Assembly (NCBI GenBank): GCA_016716535.1 | Contig: JADJWD010000006.1 | Coordinates: 1 to 64,000 of the forward strand | DNA: 64,000 nt | Source: Betaproteobacteria bacterium | GTDB taxonomy: Bacteria > Pseudomonadota > Gammaproteobacteria > Burkholderiales > Burkholderiaceae_C | Direction: 5' to 3' | Shown: positions 57,204 through 64,000 of the stretch, in pieces | How the letters are laid out: the number at the start of each line of letters is the position of its first letter | Position numbering within the stretch: the stretch's first letter is position 1 | Program-made: the position numbers and the translations under genes | Notes under the pieces: model-generated | Seen by the model: only the letters and a program-made list of their open reading frames with translations | Databases searched by the model: none | Told to the model about the DNA's origin: nothing

Positions 57204-58819
57204 AGCTTCACCGGCTCCTTGAATTCGCCCCATTCCTTCTTCAGCCGCTGGACCATCTCGCCCACCGTGGCATAGGCGTGGCAGCAGTCGACGAGCCAGG
57301 GCATCACGTTCTCGCGGTCGTTCGCCGCGGCCTGCGACAACCGCGCCAGCGCGGCGTCGACGCCGGCCTGGCTGCGCGTATCGAGCACGCGCTGGTACTT
57401 CTCCAGCGCCCGCTCGGCAACCGTGGGGTCGAGGCGGAAGACCTCGCCGACCGACGGCTTCTCGCCGGCCTTGGCGAAGTGGTTCAGGCCGACGACGACA
57501 TTGCGGCCGCTGTCGGTGTCGAGCTTGCGCTCGAGGCCGCGCTCGGCCAGGCGCATCTGGATCCAGCCGTCCTCGATCGCGCGCACCACGCCGCCGTAGG
57601 CGTCGATCTCGGCCATCACGGCGAGGATCTGCTCCTCCATGCGGTCGGTGTGCTGCTCGAGCATGTAGCTGCCGCCCAGCGGATCGACCGAGCGGGCGAT
57701 GCCGCTCTCGTAGGCGATGATCTGCTGCGTGCGCACCGCCAGCTCGGCGGAGAACTCGGTGGGGATCTGGAACGCCTCGTCGAAGGCGCAGGTGAAGATC
57801 GACTGCGCGCCGCCGAACACCGCGGCCATCGTCTCCACCGCCACCCGCACCACGTTGTTGTAGGGCTGCGGCGCCACCAGCGACGAGCCGCCGCACACCA
57901 CGCCGAAGCGGAAGTGCTGCGCCTTCGGATCCTGCGCGCCGTAGCGTTCCTTCATCAGGCGCGCCCACAGGCGGCGGCCGGCACGGAACTTCGCGATCTC
58001 GTCGAAGAAGTCCATGTGCACGTAGAAGAAGAACGACAACCGCTTGGCGAACTTCTCCACGTCGCCGCCGCGCGCGCGCAGCTCGTCGACGTAGGCCAGG
58101 CCGTTGGCCAGCGTGTAGGCCATCTCCTCGGCCGCGGTGGCCCCGGCGTCGCGCACGTGCGCGCCGGCAATCGAGATCGGGTTGAAGCGCGGCGAGACTT
58201 CGTTGGAGTACAGGACCGAGTCGGCGATCAGCCGCATCGACGGCCGCACCGGGAAGATCCAGGTGCCGCGCGCCACGTACTCCTTGAGGATGTCGTTCTG
58301 GATCGTGCCGGTGAGCTTGCTGCGCGGCACGCCCTGCTTGTCGGCGACGGCCAGGTACATCGCGTAGACGATCGCCGCGGTGCCGTTGATCGTGAACGAG
58401 GTCGAGATGCGCGACAGGTCGAGCCCGTCGAACAGGATCTCCGCCTCGCTCAGGTTCGACAGCGACACGCCGACCTTGCCGATCTCGGGCCGCGCCATCG
58501 GGTGCGTGGGGTCGTAGCCGCACTGCGTGGGCAGGTCCAGCGCCACCGACAGGCCCGTCTGCCCCTGCTCGAGCAGGAACTTGTAGCGCGCGTTCGATTC
58601 CTCGGCGGTGCCGAAGCCCGAGTACTGGCGGATGGTCCACAGGCGGCCCTGGTAGCCCGAGGCGTTGATGCCGCGCGTGAAGGGGTAGGCGCCCGGCGCG
58701 CCGATGCGCTCGGCATGCACGGCCGCGGCATCGACGGCCGGCGGCACCTCGATGCCGCTGCGGCTGGTGGGGCCGACCAGCGGCTCGGCCGCTGGCGTCA
58801 CGGGTGCTCTGTCGTTCAT
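57200..58819 (-). CDS. B12-dependent acyl-CoA mutase, large subunit (methylmalonyl-CoA mutase type)
   Basis: 539 residues from the ATG at 58819; the substrate barrel without its own B12 domain. YPFTRGINASGYQGRLWTIR, QYSGFGTAEESNARY (Tyr about 66), LDLPTQCGYDPTHP, FTINGTAAIVYAMYLA, RPSMRLIADS, SIAGAHVRDAGATAAEE and VVCGGSSLVAPQPYNN follow the family. The tyrosine and arginine that contact the carboxylate in methylmalonyl-CoA mutase appear retained, favouring a dicarboxylyl-CoA substrate. Other residues (QCGYDPTHP) resemble the split mutases. So methylmalonyl-CoA is likely but related acids are possible. The ATG overlaps the crotonase stop (TGATG). Confidence 0.92.
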   Translation of the reverse strand: MNDRAPVTPAAEPLVGPTSRSGIEVPPAVDAAAVHAERIGAPGAYPFTRGINASGYQGRLWTIRQYSGFGTAEESNARYKFLLEQGQTGLSVALDLPTQCGYDPTHPMARPEIGKVGVSLSNLSEAEILFDGLDLSRISTSFTINGTAAIVYAMYLAVADKQGVPRSKLTGTIQNDILKEYVARGTWIFPVRPSMRLIADSVLYSNEVSPRFNPISIAGAHVRDAGATAAEEMAYTLANGLAYVDELRARGGDVEKFAKRLSFFFYVHMDFFDEIAKFRAGRRLWARLMKERYGAQDPKAQHFRFGVVCGGSSLVAPQPYNNVVRVAVETMAAVFGGAQSIFTCAFDEAFQIPTEFSAELAVRTQQIIAYESGIARSVDPLGGSYMLEQHTDRMEEQILAVMAEIDAYGGVVRAIEDGWIQMRLAERGLERKLDTDSGRNVVVGLNHFAKAGEKPSVGEVFRLDPTVAERALEKYQRVLDTRSQAGVDAALARLSQAAANDRENVMPWLVDCCHAYATVGEMVQRLKKEWGEFKEPVKL

Positions 58820-59613
58820 CACGAACCCTTGGAGAGGATCTTCTCGGCCGCCGACCAGTGGTCGTCGTGCAGCCAGGTCTGGACCAGATGGTGCTGCTCG
58901 GTGCGGCGGTGGGCGGCCCAGTCGGCGCCGCTGCGCGCGCTGCGCGCCTGGGCCTTGATGCCGCGCAGCACCTGCGGCGGGCAGGCGGCAAGCGGCTTGA
59001 CGAAGGCGGCCATGTCGTGGCCGTCGGCGCCATCGGCGATGATCGCGTCGGCCAGGCCCCAGGCCAGGGCCTGCCCGGCGTCGATCAACTCGCAGCGGCT
59101 CATCATCCGCATCGCCCGGGCCGGGCCGACGAGGCGGAACAGGTCGGGCCCGCCGCCCCAAGCCGAGGTGATGGCCAGCCGGGCCTGGATGAAGCCGATG
59201 CGCGCATGCGCGGCTTGCAGCCGCATGTCGCAGGCCAGCGCCAGCTCGGCGCCGCCGCCGATGGCGTCGCCGTTGAGGTACGCGAGCACCGGCACCGGGC
59301 ACTCGCGGATGGCATCGAGCGCGGCGCAGGCGTCGTCCATCATCGCGCGCACGGCCGCTTCGTCGCGCACGTTCGACAGCTCGCGCAAGTCGCCGCCGGC
59401 GGCGAAGTAGCGTTCGCCGGCGCCGCGGATGACGAGGTAGCGCAGGTCGGCCCGTTCGCTCGCCCGGCGCACCGCCGCCGCCAGTTCGGCGAGCACCGGC
59501 CGCGCCAGCGCGTTGTGCTTGTGCGCGCGCTCGATCGTCAGCCGCACGGCGCCTGCGGCGACTTCCTCGACCCCGATGACGTGGCCGGGATCGTTCGGGG
59601 ACGGAGAAGACAT
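58819..59613 (-). CDS. Crotonase-family protein, possibly acyl-CoA decarboxylase
   Basis: 264 residues from the ATG at 59613, first gene of the mutase operon. The crotonase fold shows ERYFAAGGDLRELSN and LNGDAIGGGAELALACDMRL, which form the oxyanion hole. The stretch IGFIQARLAITSAWGGGPDL resembles the matching part of ethylmalonyl/methylmalonyl-CoA decarboxylases more than that of enoyl-CoA hydratases, and typical hydratase glutamates are not clear. Beside a mutase and MeaB this suggests decarboxylation of methylmalonyl-CoA or a homologue, as ScpB does in E. coli. Hydratase activity is the alternative. Confidence 0.85.
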   Translation of the reverse strand: MSSPSPNDPGHVIGVEEVAAGAVRLTIERAHKHNALARPVLAELAAAVRRASERADLRYLVIRGAGERYFAAGGDLRELSNVRDEAAVRAMMDDACAALDAIRECPVPVLAYLNGDAIGGGAELALACDMRLQAAHARIGFIQARLAITSAWGGGPDLFRLVGPARAMRMMSRCELIDAGQALAWGLADAIIADGADGHDMAAFVKPLAACPPQVLRGIKAQARSARSGADWAAHRRTEQHHLVQTWLHDDHWSAAEKILSKGS

Positions 59614-59656
59614 GGCGGCGATGCTAGGTGCCGGCGGTTCTGCTAAAAGAATGGAA

Positions 59657-59672
59657 GTTCGATATCCGGAAC
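59657..59672. promoter_or_regulatory. Candidate IclR operator between the mutase operon and its regulator
   Basis: GTTCGATATCCGGAAC has matching GTTC and GAAC ends around GATATC. It lies 43 bases from the crotonase start and 21 bases from the regulator start, inside the 80-base divergent promoter region. This is the place and form expected for an IclR-type site. Confidence 0.5.
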
Positions 59673-59693
59673 AAGACGGCTCGGCAACGACGC

Positions 59694-60512
59694 ATGACCC
59701 CCGTGATGGAAAGTTCTGTTCAGCCTGTCGAACAACCGCCGCCGGCCGCGCCAGCCGTCGCAACGGGGGCGACCGTCACCGCGGTCGATCGCGTCCTCGA
59801 CATCCTCGAAGCCTTCAACCGCATCCAGAAGCCGCTGTCGCTGACCGACCTCGCCGAGGCCACCGGCATCCCCAAGAGCAGCTGCCACGCCATCGTCGGC
59901 ACGCTGATCGCGCGCGGCTACCTCTACACGCTCAGCCGGCCGCGCGCGCTGTACCCGACACGCCGGCTGGTCGACGTGGCGCACGAGATCCACGAGCACG
60001 ACCCGTTCGTCGAGCGCATGCTGCCGCTGCTGGAACGGCTGCGCGACGCCTCGCGCGAGACGGTGATCCTCGGCAAGCGGCAAGGCGACGCGGTCATCTA
60101 TCTGCAGGTGGTGGAGAGCACCAACCCGATCCGCTACTCGGCCCGCCCCGGGCAGTTCAAGCCGCTGCACTCCAGCTCGATCGGCAAGGCGCTGCTGGGC
60201 AGCCTGAAGGAAGCCGAGGTGCGCGCCCAGGTGGCGCAACGGCACCTGCCGGCCGTGACGCCTTCGACCATCACCGACAACGAGGCGCTGCTGGCCGACA
60301 TCCTGCAAGGCCGCAAGCGCGGCTACTTCGTGACCCGCGGCGAGAACGTGCCGGACGTGTGGGCGGTGTCGGCCTTCCTGACGGTGCACTCGGAGACGCT
60401 GGCAGTGGCCATCGCCGGCCCGCGCCACCGGATGGAGAACAACGTCGTCGAGTGCGCGCAGCTGCTGCTGGCCACCTGCAGCTTCATCTCGCGGCAGTGG
60501 TCGGGCCGTTGA
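59694..60512 (+). CDS. IclR-family transcriptional regulator
   Basis: 272 residues from the ATG at 59694 (ATG at 59706 also fits). An N-terminal winged helix (VDRVLDILEAFNRIQKPLSL, TDLAEATGIPKSSCHAIVGTL, YLYTLSRPRALYPTRRL) is followed by the ligand-binding domain (ETVILGKRQGDAVIYLQVVE, LHSSSIGKALLG, GYFVTRGENVPDVWAVSA). Such regulators sense small organic acids. Divergent placement makes it the likely switch of the seven-gene mutase operon, with a substrate or CoA-ester as effector. Confidence 0.94.
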   Translation: MTPVMESSVQPVEQPPPAAPAVATGATVTAVDRVLDILEAFNRIQKPLSLTDLAEATGIPKSSCHAIVGTLIARGYLYTLSRPRALYPTRRLVDVAHEIHEHDPFVERMLPLLERLRDASRETVILGKRQGDAVIYLQVVESTNPIRYSARPGQFKPLHSSSIGKALLGSLKEAEVRAQVAQRHLPAVTPSTITDNEALLADILQGRKRGYFVTRGENVPDVWAVSAFLTVHSETLAVAIAGPRHRMENNVVECAQLLLATCSFISRQWSGR

Positions 60513-60622
60513 AGCGTCGAGCCGCAGGCCCCTCGGAGCTCGCGGCCGACGGGCCAGGTATCGTCGGGCGTGAGCCGGCCACATGCCCGGCAACGCGCCC
60601 GAAAACAAGGCCCTGACCTGCG

Positions 60623-61393
60623 ATGAACATCGCCACCTGGAACGTCAACTCGCTGGCCGTGCGCCTGCCGCAGGTGCTGGCCTGGCTGGCCGCGCACCCG
60701 CAGGACGTGATGGTGCTGCAGGAAACCAAGCTCACCGACGACAAGTTCCCGGCCGCCGAGTTCGAGGCCGCGGGCTACGCGGCGCAGTGGTTCGGGCAGA
60801 AGACGTACAACGGCGTCGCGCTGCTGACCCGCGGCGACGCGGGCGTCGCCGATGTCGTGCGCAACATCCCCGGCTTCCCCGACGACCAGGCACGTGTCAT
60901 CGCCGCCACGGTGGCCGGGCATCGTGTCATCGGCGCGTACTTCCCGAACGGCCAGGCGCCCGGCACCGACAAGTTCGCCTACAAGCTGCGCTGGATCGAG
61001 GCGCTGCGCGACTGGGTGCAAGGTGAACTCACGGTGTATCCGCAGCTCGTGCTGCTGGGCGACTTCAACATCGCCCCCGAAGACCGCGACGTGCACGACC
61101 CGGTGCTGTGGGCCGGGCAGATCCACTGCACGCCCGAGGAGCGCGCGCACTTCGCCCAGCTGCTCGACGCCGGCCTCGTCGACGCCTTCCGGCTGTTCGA
61201 GCAGCCGCCCAAGAGCTGGAGCTGGTGGGACTACCGCAACCTCGCGTTCCGCAAGAACCAGGGGCTGCGCATCGACCACATCCTCGTCAGCGAGGCGCTG
61301 CGCGCGCGCGTGTGCGCTTGCACGATCGACAAGGAACCCCGCAAGGCCGAGCGGCCGAGCGATCACGCGCCGGTGTGCGTGGGCCTGGCCTGA
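60623..61393 (+). CDS. xthA: Exodeoxyribonuclease III
   Basis: 256 residues. MNIATWNVNSLAVRLPQVLAW, the catalytic glutamate in LQETKLTDDKFP, GDFNIAPEDRDVHDP, WSWWDYR and RIDHILVS, and a final SDHAPV are all landmarks of the ExoIII/AP-endonuclease family. It cuts at abasic sites and removes 3' blocks in base excision repair. It converges on ntrC with 10 bases between stops. Nothing notable is seen in the 110 bases upstream. Confidence 0.97.
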   Translation: MNIATWNVNSLAVRLPQVLAWLAAHPQDVMVLQETKLTDDKFPAAEFEAAGYAAQWFGQKTYNGVALLTRGDAGVADVVRNIPGFPDDQARVIAATVAGHRVIGAYFPNGQAPGTDKFAYKLRWIEALRDWVQGELTVYPQLVLLGDFNIAPEDRDVHDPVLWAGQIHCTPEERAHFAQLLDAGLVDAFRLFEQPPKSWSWWDYRNLAFRKNQGLRIDHILVSEALRARVCACTIDKEPRKAERPSDHAPVCVGLA

Positions 61394-61403
61394 GCCGGCG
61401 CGA

Positions 61404-62926
61404 TCACACCTTCAGCTCCAGCTCCTTGATCTTGCGCGTCAGCGTGTTGCGGCCGATGCCGAGCTTGACGGCGGCCTCGATGCGGCGGCCGTGGGTCACG
61501 TCGAGCGCGGTCGTGATCAGGCAGCCCTCGAACAGCTCGCACAACGTTTCCCACACGCCGGCCTCGCCGGATTCGAGCCGGCGGCGCGCCTCGCGCTGAA
61601 GGTCGGCGACCCAGGTCATCTCGGCGGCGCCGGCAGTTGTGGCGTGGCCGTGGCCGTTGGTGGGCAGAGCCGTTCCAGCGACTGACGTGGCGCGTGATGG
61701 GGTCGCGCCTTCGCCCGTCGACGCGCCCGCCGCCTCGGCCATCGCACCTGTTGCGCCACCACCAACCGCCGCCGGCATCAACACCTCGCGCGGCAGGTCC
61801 TGCGCCTGCACCACCTGCGCCGGCGCCATCACGGTCAACCAGTGGCAAAGGTTCTCGAGCTGGCGCACGTTGCCGGGGAAGTCGAAGGCGACGAGCGCGG
61901 CCATCGCCGCTTCGCTCAGGCGCTTGGCCTCGACGCCGAGCTCCCTGGCGCTCTTGGCGAGGAAGGTCTGCGCGAGCATCGGGATGTCGTCGCGCCGCTC
62001 GCGCAGCGGCGGCAGGCGCAGGCGGATGACGTTCAGGCGGTGGTACAGGTCCTCGCGAAAGGCGCCGTGGCGCACACGCTCCTCGAGGTTCTGGTGCGTC
62101 GCGGCGATGACGCGCACGTTGGACTTGATCGGCTGGTGCCCGCCGACGCGGTAGAACTGCCCGTCGCTCAACACGCGCAACAGGCGCGTCTGCAAGTCGA
62201 ACGGCATGTCGCCGATCTCGTCGAGAAAGAGCGTGCCGCCGTCGGCCTGCTCGAAGCGCCCGCGGCGCGTGGCCTGTGCGCCGGTGAACGCGCCGCGCTC
62301 GTGGCCGAAGAGTTCGCTTTCGAGCAGGTCCTTCGGGATCGCCGCGGTGTTGATGGCGACGAACGGCCCGCCGCTGCGCGGCGAGTGCTTGTGCAGCGCG
62401 CGCGCCACCAGTTCCTTGCCGGTGCCGCTCTCGCCGGTGACGAGCACCGTGACGTGGCTTTGCGACAGCCGGCCGATGGCCCGAAAGACGTCCTGCATCG
62501 CGCTCGCCTGGCCGAGCATCTCGGGCATCTCGGCGGCACGGGCCTCGCCTTCGTCCTCGCGCAGACTCTCGTCGACGGCGCGGCGGATCAGCTCGACGGC
62601 GGTGGTGATGTCGAAGGGCTTCGGCAGGTACTCGAAGGCGCCGCCCTGGAACGACGCGACGGCGCTGTCGAGGTCGGAGAACGCCGTCATGATGATCACC
62701 GGCAGCCCGGGCTGGCGCCGCTTCACCTCGGCCAGCAGGTCGATGCCGCTGCCCCGGGCATGCGGATGTCGCTGACCAGCACCTGCGGCGCCTCGCCGGC
62801 GTCGAGCGCGGCGAGCACGTCGCGCGCGCTGCCGAAGCTCTTCACCGCGAGCTGCTCGCGCGCCAGCGCCTTCTCGAGCACGAAGCGGATGGACTGATCG
62901 TCGTCCACGACCCAGATGGGTTTCAT
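61404..62926 (-). pseudogene. ntrC: Nitrogen regulation response regulator NtrC (NR-I), one frameshift
   Basis: About 508 residues after adding one G in a G run near 62755, where DIRMPG should continue GSGIDLLAEVKRRQPG. The receiver (VVDDDQSIRFVLEKAL, Asp in LVSDIRMPG) precedes the sigma-54 AAA+ domain. That domain has Walker A GESGTGKE, the sigma-54 contact loop GAFTGAQATRRGRF, GGTLFLDEIGDMP and R-finger region. A Fis-type DNA-binding helix-turn-helix ends the protein (HGRRIEAAVKLGIGRNTLTR). A Gly/Ala/Ser-rich linker of about 45 residues separates the last two. NtrC activates nitrogen-assimilation genes under nitrogen limitation. The homopolymer context points to a base-call error. Confidence 0.92.
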
Positions 62927-62963
62927 GCGCGGCTCCCTTGCATCCGGTCGGCCCGAGTTGCCA

Positions 62964-64000
62964 TCACGGCAGCGGAATCACGAGCTTGAAGACGGTACGG
63001 CCCGGCGCGCTCTCGCATTCGATGATCCCCTGATGTTGTTGCACGAAGGTCTGGGCCAGCGTGAGGCCGAGCCCCGAGCCGCCTTCGCGCCCCGAGACGA
63101 GGGGCTGGAAGATGCGCTCGCGGATCGCCTCGGGCACGCCGGGCCCGTTGTCTTCGACATGCAATTCCAGTGCCAGACGAAAGCGTTGGCGGCCGACGGT
63201 GGCCTGGCGCGCGACGCGCGTGCGCAGCACGATGCGCGCGTCGCCGGCGGCGATGCGCGCGGCCAGCGCCTGCGCGGCGTTGTGGACGATGTTCAACACC
63301 GCCTGGATCAGCTGTTCGCGGTCGCCGCGGAACTCGGGGATCGAGACGTCGTAGTCGCGCTGCACGGCGAGGCCGCGCGGGAACTCGGCCAGCACCAGCG
63401 AGCGCACGCGCTCGCAGACCTCGTGGATGTTGACGTCGCCGACCACCAGCGCGCGGCGGTGCGGCGCGAGCAGCCGGTCGACGAGCGCCTGCAGCCGGTC
63501 GGCCTCGTGCACGATGACGCGCGTGTACTCGCGCAGCTCTTTCTTGCCCTCGATTTCCAGCTCGAGCAGCTGCGCCGCGCCGCGGATGCCGCCCAGCGGG
63601 TTGCGGATCTCGTGCGCGAGGTTGCGCACCAGCTCCTTGTGCGCGGCGACCAGCTCCTGCACGCGCTCCTCGCGGTCCTGGCGCGTCTGCTGCTCGATCT
63701 CGATCATCTCGAGCAGCACCGCGTCGCCATGGCCGCCGCCGAGATCGATCTGGCTCAGGATGACGTGCACCGGCAGCTCGTTCTGGCCGTGCTGCACGTG
63801 CCGGCGCAACAGCGCATCGAAGCGGCTGGTGGAGACGAGGTTGGCGGCGACGCGCTTGGCGTGCTCGGCCAGCGGCGCCGCGTCGGCCAGCCACTCGAAG
63901 GCGTTGGAGCGCTGCAGCGCACGGCGCGACAGGCCGATGACGTTCTCGAGCGCCGAGTTGGCAAAGACACAGCGGCCGTCGGCGCGCAGCACGGCGACCA
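62964..64000 (-). CDS. glnL: Nitrogen regulation sensor histidine kinase NtrB (NR-II), 5' part beyond the window
   Basis: The frame is open to the window end, so the first residues are missing. Visible are a PAS domain (CVFANSALENVIGLSRRAL), the dimerisation and phosphoacceptor helix with LVRNLAHEIRNPLGGIRGAA, and the ATPase domain (VLNIVHNAAQAL, VEDNGPGVPE, GREGGSGLGLTLA). NtrB phosphorylates or, with PII, dephosphorylates NtrC. It lies 37 bases upstream of ntrC on the same strand, the classic ntrBC order; glnA would be expected further upstream. Confidence 0.95.
   Translation of the reverse strand, partial: VAVLRADGRCVFANSALENVIGLSRRALQRSNAFEWLADAAPLAEHAKRVAANLVSTSRFDALLRRHVQHGQNELPVHVILSQIDLGGGHGDAVLLEMIEIEQQTRQDREERVQELVAAHKELVRNLAHEIRNPLGGIRGAAQLLELEIEGKKELREYTRVIVHEADRLQALVDRLLAPHRRALVVGDVNIHEVCERVRSLVLAEFPRGLAVQRDYDVSIPEFRGDREQLIQAVLNIVHNAAQALAARIAAGDARIVLRTRVARQATVGRQRFRLALELHVEDNGPGVPEAIRERIFQPLVSGREGGSGLGLTLAQTFVQQHQGIIECESAPGRTVFKLVIPLP

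Noticed and set aside
62740..62770. Programmed frameshift in ntrC
   Set aside because: No slippery heptamer or stimulating structure is evident; a lost G in a short G run is simpler.

Overview
The window reads as chromosomal DNA of a high-GC betaproteobacterium, most likely order Burkholderiales. The grounds are an EarP glycosyltransferase beside an EF-P with arginine at position 32, a Bug-type solute receptor, CaiB/BaiF CoA-transferases, an HU and PpiD block around tRNA-Val, ntrBC, and a dispersed repeat (13614-13639 and 21101-21126) of a kind I associate with this order. No rRNA, CRISPR array or replication origin was seen.

Region 1 (1-9250) is foreign. Bases 1-2350 are visibly poorer in GC and hold a glycyl radical enzyme and its radical-SAM activase, both broken by many small indels, then a terminator and a truncated ORF. 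An IS91-family rolling-circle element follows (about 2504-4510). After it comes the end of an integrative element: a TraG-type mating-pair protein, a small membrane protein, a tyrosine integrase, and the attachment tRNA-His (9247-9323). The element lies to the left of that tRNA.

Region 2 (9366-43924) is mostly housekeeping: ppiD, tRNA-Val, hupB, a DMT exporter, pgsA, uvrC, earP-efp, a DUF3445 protein overlapping mnmC, rpiA, pyrD, an alpha-methylacyl-CoA racemase-like gene, a VanZ/gamma-glutamyltransferase pair, scoAB, two thioesterases, two LuxR-type regulators, yceH, an SDR, an Att-like ABC cassette with an exported CrtC-like protein, a degenerate GGDEF protein, an MsbA-like exporter, thyA-folA and an MFS carrier.

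Region 3 (44067-60512) is richer in accessory functions: a hybrid histidine kinase, two dissimilar amidohydrolases, and a PatZ-like acyl-CoA synthetase/acetyltransferase in tandem with a class II-type deacetylase. It also holds a seven-gene, mostly overlapping operon: crotonase, split B12-dependent mutase, MeaB GTPase, CaiB CoA-transferase, Bug receptor and MFS carrier. This operon is divergent from an IclR regulator. Its enzyme set resembles the E. coli scpA-argK-scpB-scpC pathway, with a different CoA-transferase and added transport; it is the best candidate for an undescribed system here. Region 4 (60623-64000) carries xthA and the ntrBC pair, with ntrB cut by the window end.

Sequence quality matters. 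Single-base indels interrupt traG, the integrase, ppiD (three times) and ntrC, and the first 2.3 kb has many more. The amino-acid sequence stays well conserved across the breaks, so read or assembly error is at least as likely as true pseudogenes.
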